A stretch of 64,000 nucleotides of DNA from Ascoidea asiatica (lineage: Eukaryota > Ascomycota > Saccharomycetes > Ascoideales > Ascoideaceae): assembly GCA_001600695.1 (NCBI GenBank), contig BCKQ01000006.1:1-64000 (forward strand), in the 5' to 3' direction. Below are positions 20,971-30,935 of the stretch, in pieces. The notes beneath the pieces were generated by a model. That model was not told the origin of the DNA. It did no database searches and worked only from the letters and a program-made list of their open reading frames with translations. Within the stretch, counting starts at the first letter, position 1. Each line of letters begins with the position of its first letter. The position numbers were made by a program, and so were the translations under genes.

Positions 20971-21973
20971 AATAAAATTGATTTTTTATTTAATTTCATT
21001 TATAAAAATAAAATTTATGAATTTGAAAGTGTCAAACAAACAAAAAGTAGAGCAGAAGCCATTTTTGTTGATTTTTTTTATTTCTTGTTTCTTATTTCTT
21101 TGAAACCTTTTCAAAAATCTCAATTATTTGCTTGAATTGCTTAATTCAATTATTATGATTTATTATTTTGATCAATTATTTGATTCAATTGATTGATAAA
21201 TTGATAAATTGATTGATTGGTTTCAGGAATCTTTCAAGTTCTTATAAGTAAAACTGAATAAATTTGAAACAATGATTCTAACTAAACATAGACTAATGTT
21301 CTTCTTTCCTTTTAATAAAAAGGTCCACGATAAATTTGAATATATTCATTTCATCTCTGTTGGTGTATTATTATTATTGATGGATGCATTCTCAGATTGC
21401 TCAGGATGCAAGCAAATCTCCAATGCTAAAGAAAACAACAAAACATCTTTTCTTAAATTAATTTTCTCTTTGTGGCATTTGAAGCTTTTCAGTAAAATGA
21501 TAAAAAACAAGAAGCAAAGCAGAAACAGCACAATCAGCAGAAGAAATCAATTCAGTTCAATTCAGTTTAATTTATTTTGTTTTGTTTTTGTTTTTGTTCG
21601 ATCCGTGCAGGAATTAGTTCCGGTAACCGGATAATAAAATGGATGTTAAGTATGTCACGGATGTATGAACCGTATATATATCCTTGTACACCTTTCCGGA
21701 AAAAGTGCCAAAATCTCGGTTGGACCTCGCTTTGTTTTATTTCATTTAAGTTACTTTTGTTTATCTTCACTTTCTTCTTTTCTTCTTTTCTTCTTTTCTT
21801 CTTCTAGCTTCAATCAATCAATTCATCAAATATCAATTAATTAACCCATCAATCAATCAATCAATTCATCAATTTTTCAATTCATCAGTAATTCAGTTCA
21901 TCAATTAATCAATCAATTCATTAATTTTTCATTTATCCATTCATCTTTCAATTGGCTTAATTTTTGATGAAAA
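20971..21973. other. Divergent region between septin and RNase III-like genes
   Basis: It holds the missing septin exon and both promoters. A palindrome TTCCGGTAACCGGATAA lies near 21620 with other CCGG/CGGA words (21600-21720), suggesting zinc-cluster factor sites upstream of the gene at 21974. Runs of TTCTTCTTT and of 'atcaatcaatt' follow (21770-21960). Frames in this stretch are not credible genes. Confidence 0.5.
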
Positions 21974-24379
21974 ATGGATCCAGATTCAAAAGAAAATTAC
22001 GATTTTAAACTTGGCGATAAGCGAAAATTGGATCTAGCAGATGATACAATTTCTTCCTCAATTCCAAAACTATCTTCTCCAGATTCTCTAGCTAATAAAA
22101 TTTCCAAGAAAATTAATGAATCTTCAAGTTCTGATGGATTTCAATTAGATCTTGCTCTTCCTGATCTTTTTGTAATTAAAAGAAGTGCAACTCATATTAA
22201 AGAAGCGTTTAAATTTATTTGTATAGATGATAATTTAGAAAATCCTATAGATGAATCAATTCATTCAGACGTCAAATCTTCATCTTCAAACTCAGAAAAA
22301 AAAAAAAATGTTCCTACTTATGATCAAGTTTATTCTTATTTATCTAATCCAAAAACTTCAAATGCACAGATTGCAAATTTTTTTAAAAATTCATCAAATA
22401 AACAAAATGTTGATCTTGGTTTATTATTAAAACAAAATTATATTAAATATCCATTAATCAAAACAATTTTTGATTGTATCATAGAATTTGATACCAATAA
22501 TTCAAATGAAAAAAATTTAAATTTTGATTTCTTAAATGACTATAAATCAATTTCTAATTCTAATGATATTAATTATAAAATTGAAAAAAATATTCCAATC
22601 AAAAAAGAAAATGATTTTCTTTCTAATATAAATCTTAATAATAATACAGATAATTTTCATAACTTAAATAATAATAATAATAATAATAATAATAACGATA
22701 TTTCCAATAACGATATTTCCAATAACGATACTGCAAATACTTCTACAGTTACACCTAGTGCTACTACCGCTATCACCGCTGCTACAACCAATGAAAATGA
22801 TATTGATACTGATATGGACCCAAATAACAATAATCTTGATTTAAATACTTCAAATATTAATCATCCAAATAAATTTTATGAAAATCATAATCATAATTAT
22901 TATATTAATTATAATGGTGATTATCCACCTCCAATCCCATATATATTTGATGATATGTTATATAGATCTATATTCACAAATAAATCAATTGATCAATTCA
23001 AATATATTATTCCAAATAATATTAATCAAGGAAATCAAGATGAGCAAGATAACCAAGAGAAGATTATTCAAAATCTATTTGAAGAAAATGATAAATTAAT
23101 AATCTTAGGAAAATCTGCTTTAAACTATACTATAACTTCAATTCTTTTAGATTCTTTAAATGAATATCCTTCAATTGATTTAACGAAATTTTTAGATCAA
23201 CTAATTTCAAATGAATTATTATATAATTGGTTTTTGATTTATAATTTAGATAAACAATTAATTGCTCAAATTACTTCAATCATAGATCTTTATAAAAATT
23301 TACCAAATTTTCAAAATTATCAAAGTTATCAGAATTTATTTAATTCTCAACGAATTAATCCAAATAAAAAATTATGTTGTGAATTGATTTATGCATATAT
23401 TGGTGCATTATTTAAACAAAATGATGAATTTACTGTTATTAAAGATTGGATAAAACTTTTATTGAAAGATAAAATAAATAATTATATGAATATTTTAATC
23501 AAAGAAAAGGAAGATAATATGAGTAATAAATTAATCAAAGACATTCCAGATTGTGATAATTATGAAAGTTCAAATAATAATAATAATGATGATAATAATT
23601 ATGATCAGCGTTATAAAGATAAAAATAGTATTAGAACTATTGGAATTTCAACTCCATTGAATAAAGAATCCAAAAATGAATTATATAGATTAATTGGTAG
23701 TGCAGATAATTGCCCAAAATATAATGTTATTGTTGAAGGAAATTCTTTGAGTGGAATTTTATTTAAAGTTGAATGTGCAATTAAAAGTGATATACTAGGA
23801 TACGGCGAAGGAAATAATTCTAAAGAAGCGGGGTTGAGAGCAGCAATGGCAGCATTATCAAATAAAGGCAAAATAGATGAATATAGGTATATGCTAAAAT
23901 CTTTAGGAGGCATTAATATTAATAATACCAATGATACTAATCTGAATGGTTTGAATGGTGATAAAGATTTGAATAGCCCTCAAGCCCAATTGAATGATAA
24001 TTGTAATACCTTATCCGCCAAATGTGTTGAAACTGAATTTCAAATTAAAAATAGTTACACAGGTCATAAAGAAAACCAAAATGTAAAAATGTATTTCATT
24101 AATCCAGTTAGTGATAATTTTAAGACAGATACCGCTGCAAAAGAAAGATTATACCTTATGTTAACTACCAGGGGACAAGCTTCATGTACTATTCAAACAA
24201 TAAAATATGAAATTGATAAATTATCGGATAATCGAATCCAAGCCACTTTGGTTATCAATGGCATTCCAATTATTAGAGCCATTGATAGAAATAAAAAAAT
24301 TTCTAGTCAAATCATTGCAATGTATGTTTTGGATCATTTAGAGATTTTAGAAGATTTTAATATTACTATCAATGTATGA
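21974..24379 (+). CDS. RNase III family protein of Rnt1/Dcr1 type, catalytic acids replaced
   Basis: 801 residues: a long Ser/Asn-rich N-terminus, an RNase III fold (about 325-510, opening with 'PPPIPYIFDD' and 'FTNKSI'), a dsRNA-binding domain (about 560-640, close to the Rnt1 dsRBD, with 'LYRLIGSAD', 'GYGEGNNSKEAGLRAA') and a second weaker dsRBD (about 715-795), as in budding-yeast Dicer Dcr1. Where active enzymes read N-E-R-L-E-F-L-G-D, this reads N-D-K-L-I-I-L-G-K (372-380): the two acidic metal ligands are I376 and K380. In the second motif the expected Asp and Glu are E470 and Y473. Cleavage by the normal two-metal mechanism is therefore unlikely. Active Rnt1 processes rRNA and snoRNA precursors; this may be a dsRNA-binding pseudoenzyme, or a heterodimer partner of an active paralogue elsewhere. 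Confidence 0.83.
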   Translation: MDPDSKENYDFKLGDKRKLDLADDTISSSIPKLSSPDSLANKISKKINESSSSDGFQLDLALPDLFVIKRSATHIKEAFKFICIDDNLENPIDESIHSDVKSSSSNSEKKKNVPTYDQVYSYLSNPKTSNAQIANFFKNSSNKQNVDLGLLLKQNYIKYPLIKTIFDCIIEFDTNNSNEKNLNFDFLNDYKSISNSNDINYKIEKNIPIKKENDFLSNINLNNNTDNFHNLNNNNNNNNNNDISNNDISNNDTANTSTVTPSATTAITAATTNENDIDTDMDPNNNNLDLNTSNINHPNKFYENHNHNYYINYNGDYPPPIPYIFDDMLYRSIFTNKSIDQFKYIIPNNINQGNQDEQDNQEKIIQNLFEENDKLIILGKSALNYTITSILLDSLNEYPSIDLTKFLDQLISNELLYNWFLIYNLDKQLIAQITSIIDLYKNLPNFQNYQSYQNLFNSQRINPNKKLCCELIYAYIGALFKQNDEFTVIKDWIKLLLKDKINNYMNILIKEKEDNMSNKLIKDIPDCDNYESSNNNNNDDNNYDQRYKDKNSIRTIGISTPLNKESKNELYRLIGSADNCPKYNVIVEGNSLSGILFKVECAIKSDILGYGEGNNSKEAGLRAAMAALSNKGKIDEYRYMLKSLGGININNTNDTNLNGLNGDKDLNSPQAQLNDNCNTLSAKCVETEFQIKNSYTGHKENQNVKMYFINPVSDNFKTDTAAKERLYLMLTTRGQASCTIQTIKYEIDKLSDNRIQATLVINGIPIIRAIDRNKKISSQIIAMYVLDHLEILEDFNITINV

Positions 24380-24710
24380 TTATAAGTTTATATTTCATTT
24401 CTTCTTCAGTAGTTTTCCAAAATTTATTGCCATCTTTCTTAACATTGCTATCTATTGCTTTACTTATATATATATATTAATATAATTGTCATTATAATTA
24501 TCTTTATAATTATCTTTATAATGAATATTGAGATAATTTATTACATATTTAAGTGTAGTTTTTGAATTTATATTAATTGAATATTACATCTAACATTCAT
24601 ATTACAGTTGATTGACCGGGATGGAATTGAAATTTAATTTCTTGATAAATGAAGAATTAGAAATAGTAATTAATATATGATATAAGATAAATGATAAATT
24701 GGGAAGCAAG
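24380..24710. other. Intergenic, RNase III-like gene to HAD gene
   Basis: 331 bp of AT-rich sequence with TATATATATA (24469-24478) and three 'taattatcttta'-like words (24495-24525). No gene seen. Confidence 0.5.
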
Positions 24711-25618
24711 ATGAGTGAAAGCGTTGGGAATAGGTGAGTTGTTATATTATTTGATGTTGAAGAAGTAAAAAGAACTATGGACTAACTAGTAAACATAAAT
24801 ATTATAATAATATAGAAAAATCAGAGCATGTCTCTTTGGTAAGTGAAAAACGAATAATATAATGCATTCTACAAGAAGGTTACTAATCATAATGGAAATA
24901 TAAATAATTAGATATGGATGGATTACTTATTGATAGTGAAGATAAGTATACGGAAGTAACAAATGAGTTTCTCAAAAGATATAATAAAGGACCTTTGACA
25001 TGGAAAGTTAAGGTTGAATTACAAGGTAGACCTGGGTTAGATTCGGTTAAGAAGTTATTAGAAAGTTATGATATTGGTGAGGATGTAATTAGTGTTGAGG
25101 AAGCTTTCAAAAGCATGGTTTCATTACAAGAAAGTAAATGGCCGAGTTGTAAATTTCTACCAGGATCTATGGATTTACTTTTAAATTTGAAGAGAAATAA
25201 AATACCTATGGCAGTTGCAACATCTTCACATAGATTGAATTTTGAAAGAAAAACGAATCATTTAAGTCATGGATTTGATTTATTTGATGTTATTATTGTT
25301 GGTGATGATCCCAAGATTCCAAAGGGAAGAGGTAAACCATTTCCAGATATTTGGTTAGTTGCATTGAAAGAACTAAATGAGTTTCATGAGATTCTTAATA
25401 CAGAAGAGGAAATCAAACCTGAAGAATGTATTGTTTTTGAGGATGGTAAGCCTGGTGTAATAAGTGGTGCAGCTGCTGGATGTTCAGTTGTTTGGGTACC
25501 TAATTCAGAAGCAGTTAAGATTCTAGGGGAAGAACAAGTTAAAAGTTTGATCGATAATAAAGGAGAACTTTTATCAAGCTTGGAGGAATTCAATCCTGTG
25601 AAATATAATTTATTTTAG
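24711..25618 (+). CDS. HAD-family phosphatase (Gs1/pseudouridine-5'-phosphatase type), three exons
   Basis: Join 24711-24733, 24816-24838, 24912-25618 (250 residues). Splicing gives M-S-E-S-V-G-N-R-K-I-R-A-C-L-F-D-M-D-G-L-L, which restores the HAD motif I (F-D-x-D-G) that the long exon alone lacks. Other motifs: 'VATSS' (motif II), Lys in 'KGRGKPFPD' (motif III) and 'FEDGKPG' (motif IV). The protein resembles HDHD1/Gs1-like phosphatases, which act on small phosphate monoesters such as pseudouridine-5'-phosphate; in yeast the nearest are the 2-deoxyglucose/glycerol phosphatases. Both introns have good signals (see their entries). The substrate cannot be read from sequence. Confidence 0.88.
24734..24815 (+). 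other. Intron 1 of the HAD gene
   Basis: 82 nt: donor GTGAGT, branch GACTAAC (24780-24786), acceptor TATAG. The phase matches intron removal into codon AG|A. Confidence 0.85.
24839..24911 (+). other. Intron 2 of the HAD gene
   Basis: 73 nt: donor GTAAGT, branch TACTAAT (24881-24887), acceptor TTAG. It leaves a 23-nt internal exon (24816-24838) between the two introns. Confidence 0.87.
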
Positions 25619-25669
25619 ATTTTAGATTTTAGATTTGGTTCAATTGAAAGATTTAGAAATAAATGAATT

Positions 25670-26185
25670 CTATCAATTGACGAAGGTGTAAGAAATAAAT
25701 CAATACCTTACCCGTGGTATCAGGAATTTCATTATCGGGATAAAAGGTTAACGAACTTTCAAGCCACAGATACTCCGCATTAAAAAATAAGCTTTGGCGT
25801 TGTTCCTGATATGGAAATATATATTCCGGGATAATAAACAATGGCATAATTTTAATGCGGAAGAATATTTTAAAGTACTTGAACGTTTACTTGGTTTTGT
25901 TGTATGTTTTTTTTCATTGCATTTAATTGGTATAGATTTAAAGATAAAATTTTTTAATCATATTGCAAGTGCTTTCTTTATAATATTTTTCTTATTATCT
26001 CTAAAATATTTCCAAGCTATTGGAATTTTTGTTATGGAATTTCTTTTATTTGTTGTTCTATTTTAATAAGAATTAATGATGTACCAAAAGTAGATGTATG
26101 TATTGCAGGTTTTGAATTTATCTTTTTTGGAGTAGTATCTATTTTATATGGTATTTTTATGGGATTAAAAAGATTCTTTGAATGA
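25670..26185 (+). pseudogene. Decayed multipass membrane protein gene
   Basis: Coding-like frames follow each other on one strand with breaks: 25670-25782 (hydrophilic, with 'IPYPWYQEFHYRDKR'), then about 25790-26066 ('NFNAEEYFKVLERLLGFVV' and three hydrophobic segments), then about 26067-26185 after a stop and frame change ('VPKVDVCIAGFEFIFFGVV', 'FMGLKRFFE', stop). Together they suggest a protein of about 170 residues with four or five membrane helices. I do not recognise the family. It lies directly beside the second initiator tRNA gene. Confidence 0.45.
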
Positions 26186-26251
26186 AATGTTGCCCATAAA
26201 ATACTGCTGAATAAATAAAAAGAAATATTTAATAAATAAATTAAAAAATAA

Positions 26252-26323
26252 TAGCGCCGCTTGGTTTCGATCCAAGGACCCTAGGGTTATGAGCCCTATG
26301 CGCTTCCACTGCGCCACGGCGCT
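26252..26323 (-). tRNA. Initiator tRNA-Met (CAU), copy 2
   Basis: 72 nt, identical to the gene at 18097-18168 but on the other strand. It has the CAU anticodon, A1-U72, and a T loop that starts AUCG. T-rich sequence including T6 follows on the minus strand (26239-26246), giving a Pol III terminator. Flanks of the two genes differ. Confidence 0.97.
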
Positions 26324-26653
26324 GGGAAGATGAAACTTCTGAAACTTTGTCACTCATACAAAAAATAATATAAAGAACTCCCATTTTTCTGGTCTCGTTG
26401 CATAATATATATAGACTTCTCAATTAGGAAACTGTTCATTCTTGATAATGAAATAAAATAATTTCATGGAATATGAAACAATCAGTAATTTGTGATACGA
26501 AATTTTTCTTTCTTTTAAACTTCAGGTAAATAAAAGATAAATGCTTATAGAGACGAATGAGTATGAAATCTAACAAGAAAAGTAATTTAGTAAAATATAT
26601 TCAGATTATTTCAAATTTGTTTTATAAATTTCAATGGATATTGATATTATCTT
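26324..26653. other. Intergenic, tRNA to RBR gene
   Basis: AT-rich; short frames overlapping the tRNA are chance. No gene seen. Confidence 0.5.
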
Positions 26654-28648
26654 TTATAAAATTCTTTTAAATTCTTCTTTAATATATCTATTTAATATAC
26701 CTGAAAGAAAAATAATAAGTAAACAAATTATTGATATTATAAATATCCTATCTTTATTCTCATTAATATAACAAATAAATGAAGCCGACAAATTTGATGA
26801 AAATGCTAATATTGAAAATGAGTAAAAATTAAATGATAATAATATACAACTTCCAATTGTTAATAAAATTTGAAATATTATACAAGTAATTTTTAAAATT
26901 TCAATATTTCTAATATTTTTAGTATTTTGAATATTTTGAATATTTTGAAAGGAACTATACCAATAGAAAAATGGTATTATTATACAAATTCCTAAAAAGA
27001 TAAAAATCATTAAAGATGATAAAAGTAATATCCAACCTTTTTTTTTTTTTTTTTCAGTAAATGTTTTCTTGGAATCTAATTCAATCATATTTGGATCTTC
27101 AATTCCTCCAAATTGTTTTATATATTCATCTTTAATTTCATCAGGGATTTTAAAATATTCAATTTTTGACCAAGAAAAAATATTATTACAATTAATACAA
27201 CAAATTTTATTTGAATTTAATTCATTATTATCATTCTCATTATCATTATCATATCTTCTAATAAATTGAGAACAATTTGGACAAATTTTACAATTTAAAT
27301 GATTAAATCTTAACCATTGTAAAAATTTTAATGAATTACTTGTACAACATTTTTTATTAAATTCATTTTCTTTATTTGATAATTCTGAACATTTATAACA
27401 AAATTGATGATTATTAAAACATTTAACAATAAATTTATTTTCTTTATTTTCAATAATATAATTATTTAAATTTTTAAAAAAATCTTTTTCATCTTGATTA
27501 ATAATTAAATAAAAATTATAAAATTTTATAAAATTATTACAATTTGGAAATTTACATGAAATTATATCAATATATTTAAAAGATATATAATAATCAATTA
27601 ATTTTTTATTATATTCTTTATCAATAATTTTTTTTAAAATATTATTAATCTTATTTAAATGATTTTTAAATAATTTTATAGATTGATTTTTATTAAATCT
27701 TAATTTACAATTTGAATTAATACACTTTAAATTTTTTATTGGATCTAAATTATATTTAAATAAATGAATAATTCTATTTTCATAACATTTATAACAATAT
27801 TTATGATTACAATTTAAAGAAATTAAATCAATTGAATTATTATATTTTATAAAACAATTACCACATTCATTATTATTAATTAATGAAATTTTATTCTCTT
27901 TTGAAAAATTTGGAATTATACCATTTTCAATAAAAAATAAATTATGATTAATTAAATTATTATTTAAATTTATAATTTTATTTATAATTTGAGATTGATT
28001 AAATTGTAAACTAATTAATAATAATTCAATTTGATCAACATTATTAATATTTAATCTTTTACTTAAAATTTGAATTTCATTTGAAATTTCTAATAATATA
28101 TCATTTTTATTTAAAACTCTAAATTTTGGAATTAATTTGTCTTTAATTATATTATTATCGGTGTATTGATTATCATTGATAGATAATCTTTTCAATGATA
28201 AATTTGAAGAAGAAGAATGAAATAAATTTTCATTTTCATTTTCATTTTCATTTTCATTTTTATTTGGACTTAGATTATAATTATAATTAAATGGATTTTT
28301 ATAAATTTTATTTAAAGATAAAGATAATTCACTTGTTATTGATAAATTACTTGAATTATAATTTGAATCATTAGAATAAGTAAATTTACCAGTTGGAGTT
28401 TCAGATATTAAATTATTAAAATTATTATTAAAATTATTATTAATATTATTATTAATATTATTATTAATATTATTAGTATTTAAATATTCATGAGCAGATT
28501 GAAAATTTGAAATAGTTTTTGAAGAATTAGTTTCTAAAGATAAAGAATTAATTGGTGAATTAATTGGTGAATTAATTGATGAATTGATTGAATTTTTCTC
28601 AATTCTTTCACTTGATTTATTAATTGTATTATTATTAATTAAATTCAT
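26654..28648 (-). CDS. Membrane-anchored RBR-like protein lacking the catalytic Cys
   Basis: 664 residues. The N-terminal 170 are Asn/Ser-rich, with a (Asn-Glu)5 tract and 'SPIN' repeats. Then come the UBA-like segment (about 182-230), RING1 (C262, C265, C280, H282, C285, C288, C309, C314), IBR (C365, C370, C410, C417, C420, C434/435) and RING2 (C456, C459, C484, C487). A 20-residue Asn/Asp insert follows C459. By spacing from C484 the catalytic position is Ser479, and F-C-W-x-C reads F-S-W-S-K (491-495). Four hydrophobic segments end the protein. It lies 8.7 kb from the cluster at 1-18 kb and is the most diverged member, probably a pseudo-E3 or scaffold. Confidence 0.8.
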   Translation of the reverse strand: MNLINNNTINKSSERIEKNSINSSINSPINSPINSLSLETNSSKTISNFQSAHEYLNTNNINNNINNNINNNFNNNFNNLISETPTGKFTYSNDSNYNSSNLSITSELSLSLNKIYKNPFNYNYNLSPNKNENENENENENLFHSSSSNLSLKRLSINDNQYTDNNIIKDKLIPKFRVLNKNDILLEISNEIQILSKRLNINNVDQIELLLISLQFNQSQIINKIINLNNNLINHNLFFIENGIIPNFSKENKISLINNNECGNCFIKYNNSIDLISLNCNHKYCYKCYENRIIHLFKYNLDPIKNLKCINSNCKLRFNKNQSIKLFKNHLNKINNILKKIIDKEYNKKLIDYYISFKYIDIISCKFPNCNNFIKFYNFYLIINQDEKDFFKNLNNYIIENKENKFIVKCFNNHQFCYKCSELSNKENEFNKKCCTSNSLKFLQWLRFNHLNCKICPNCSQFIRRYDNDNENDNNELNSNKICCINCNNIFSWSKIEYFKIPDEIKDEYIKQFGGIEDPNMIELDSKKTFTEKKKKKGWILLLSSLMIFIFLGICIIIPFFYWYSSFQNIQNIQNTKNIRNIEILKITCIIFQILLTIGSCILLSFNFYSFSILAFSSNLSASFICYINENKDRIFIISIICLLIIFLSGILNRYIKEEFKRIL

Positions 28649-29801
28649 TTATATAAATGTAGTGTATAATATGATGGGAACATTACTTTATATCATAAAA
28701 GGAAAATCTCTAATATTTATAAGAGTGTAAGTTTATTTAGTAATTTAAGTGATTTGAATAATTTAAGACTAGAATTAAAAATGAAATTATAATTGTATTA
28801 TTTATCCATTGATTGAAACTTTAGGGTATTGAAAAGAATAGAAATTACTAAACTATTCCATAATTTTTACTGGGAACCGTTAATCATTAACTTCAACAAT
28901 ACAAAATGAAATCAAAAAATAAATCAACAATTGCTTCATCCATGGCTTTAGAAGAGACTTCAGAGATGACTCCACTAAAAAAAAAAATAAAGGCTCTGAA
29001 AAAGGCAGAAGTTGAAGGAAATCATGGAATTAATTCAAAATAAAGCCAATGCCACAAAGAAACGATCCTTGAAATTAGCACATAAACAAAATCACAAGAA
29101 AAAACAGCAGAAGCATCATCTTTCAACTATCATCTGATCATCTTCTGATCATTTGACCTTCTCTTATTTTCTTCTCTTGACTTCTTCTGTTGATGTCTGT
29201 GTCAGTGAATAAACCACTCCATCTTCACCTTCTCTTCTCCTGGTGAGTTGCAGGTCTTTCAAACAAAACTGAATGACAGCATTTCTTATCTCAATATTAG
29301 TTCGAGGTACCATTCCATTATAAAATTCAATCAACCTGCAATTGAAACAACTTGCTCTTCTTCAATCCATTGATGGCAAGAAAGAAAATAGACTTGGTAA
29401 AATTAAGCGCCGTAAACAATAAATTATTCTCAATTCTCTCTTCTTTGTTTATATTCTGTTTCTTCTCTTTCTTCTTCTTCTTCTTCAGAATATTTTCGTT
29501 TCTTTGTTCTTTGTTCTTTGTTTATTGCGCAGTCACCTGACTGGACCGAGACCACCTTTACGGCACTCGGAACACCAAATTAATAAAATATGTTGAATTT
29601 CAACCTTTTTTAAATTGACCTTCTTTTTATTATTCAAATGATTTGAATCCTTAGACTATTTTTATATAATTTGTCTTAGAGATATTATATTAAATGTTAC
29701 AAAATGGGCTACATCAAATAAATGTTCAACTACAGATGTAATTATGTTTAATGGTTGTTTGGGTAATTAAGTTTCTTCTGAAGTAGTTCATATCTAAATT
29801 T
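28649..29801. other. Intergenic, RBR gene to LRR relic
   Basis: No clear gene. A 45-codon basic frame at 28906-29043 (plus, 'TPLKKKIKALKKAEVEG') and an overlapping 37-codon frame at 29024-29137 ('KKRSLKLAHKQNHKKKQ') could be one short basic protein with a frameshift. A CT-rich tract (29430-29530) is followed by the inverted repeat CAGTCACCTGACTG (29530-29543) and CGG/CCG words, typical of a promoter. Confidence 0.4.
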
Positions 29802-30354
29802 TTATTTTAAAATATATTTCACTTGATTTTCTTTTATAACTACTTCATATCCTTTTTTCTTACATCTTAAATACCAATCAATATCAACATATTTTGAGTT
29901 TGAAGAAATTGCAATTGCTTCAATATTATCTGAAAATTTTTTTATATTTTCTAAAGCAAAATTACTTCTAAGATCCAAATATTCTAAACTTTTAAAATCT
30001 TTCATAAAAATTAGTATTAAAATAATTTGATTATTATAAAAATATATTTTTGTTAAATTTGATAATGGATTACAAATTTTTTTTAAAAAATTTAAATTAT
30101 AAATGTTATTAAATTCAAAATTAATTTCTTTTAAATTATTTAAATTTTTAAAACAATTATTATTTATTTATAAAATTATTGAAATTTTTTATTTCTTTAG
30201 TTTTAATTTCATTTGAATAAAGATTTTTTGAATTTTTTGATGAATTTAATCCATATATAAATTTAATTTAATTTGATCTTAAATCTGAAATTTCACGATT
30301 AATTAAATTAATTAATCATAATAAAGATTCATTATTTACATTTAAAAGTATCAT
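29802..30354 (-). pseudogene. Leucine-rich-repeat gene relic
   Basis: The start is at 30354 ('MILLNVNNESLL'). Stops and at least one frame change interrupt the sequence, but coding-like pieces follow in order: an N-terminal piece, a repeat-like 'NLNNLKEINFEFNNIYNLNFL' and 'LSNLTKIYFYNNQI', then an intact 67-codon end (29802-30005) with 'FKSLEYLDLRSNFALENI' and 'WYLRCKKKGYEVV'. The spacing L-x2-L-x-L-x2-N is of LRR type. It could be a decayed F-box/LRR-like gene; the family is not certain. Confidence 0.6.
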
Positions 30355-30935
30355 TAAGATATAAAATTGATTTAAATTTTAATTAATTCATAATTGTTTG
30401 AAATGTAATTTTGGAATATAATTTTGAATTTAAACGTATTTAAAACAATATAAAAACATTTAAAATTATGAGAAAGTAATAAAAATCACTGATTCTTTTG
30501 AGATAAGATTCAATAACATCATTTTGGTTAAAAGAATTGATATTATCAGTCTCATTGCTTATTATTAATAATTATTTTCTTTTCATTCATTGATTGATGA
30601 ATTGATTTATTTGATGAGTTGTAATAAAGAATGAATTGATGTTTATTTTTATATTTGCTTTTATTTGCCCCTTTTTGTTATAAACAAAGAAGTTCAAATT
30701 GAAAAAATGAGACTAGAACCGGGGTACATTTTAAAGGCCATAATAATGGTCTTTCATATGTCAGGTGATCTTCTTTTCTTTTTGCGGTTTTCCAATTTAT
30801 TTCAATTTATCAACAGATTAATAAAGAAGTAAATAATAGAGAAATGAATAAATGAATTAATGATTATAAAGCACTACAGAAATTATAAAAGTATAAAAAG
30901 TATAAAGAAAATGAAGATAATGGAGATAAAGGGGA
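30355..30935. other. Intergenic, LRR relic to AGE2
   Basis: AT-rich, no gene. It probably carries the AGE2 3' end. Confidence 0.5.
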
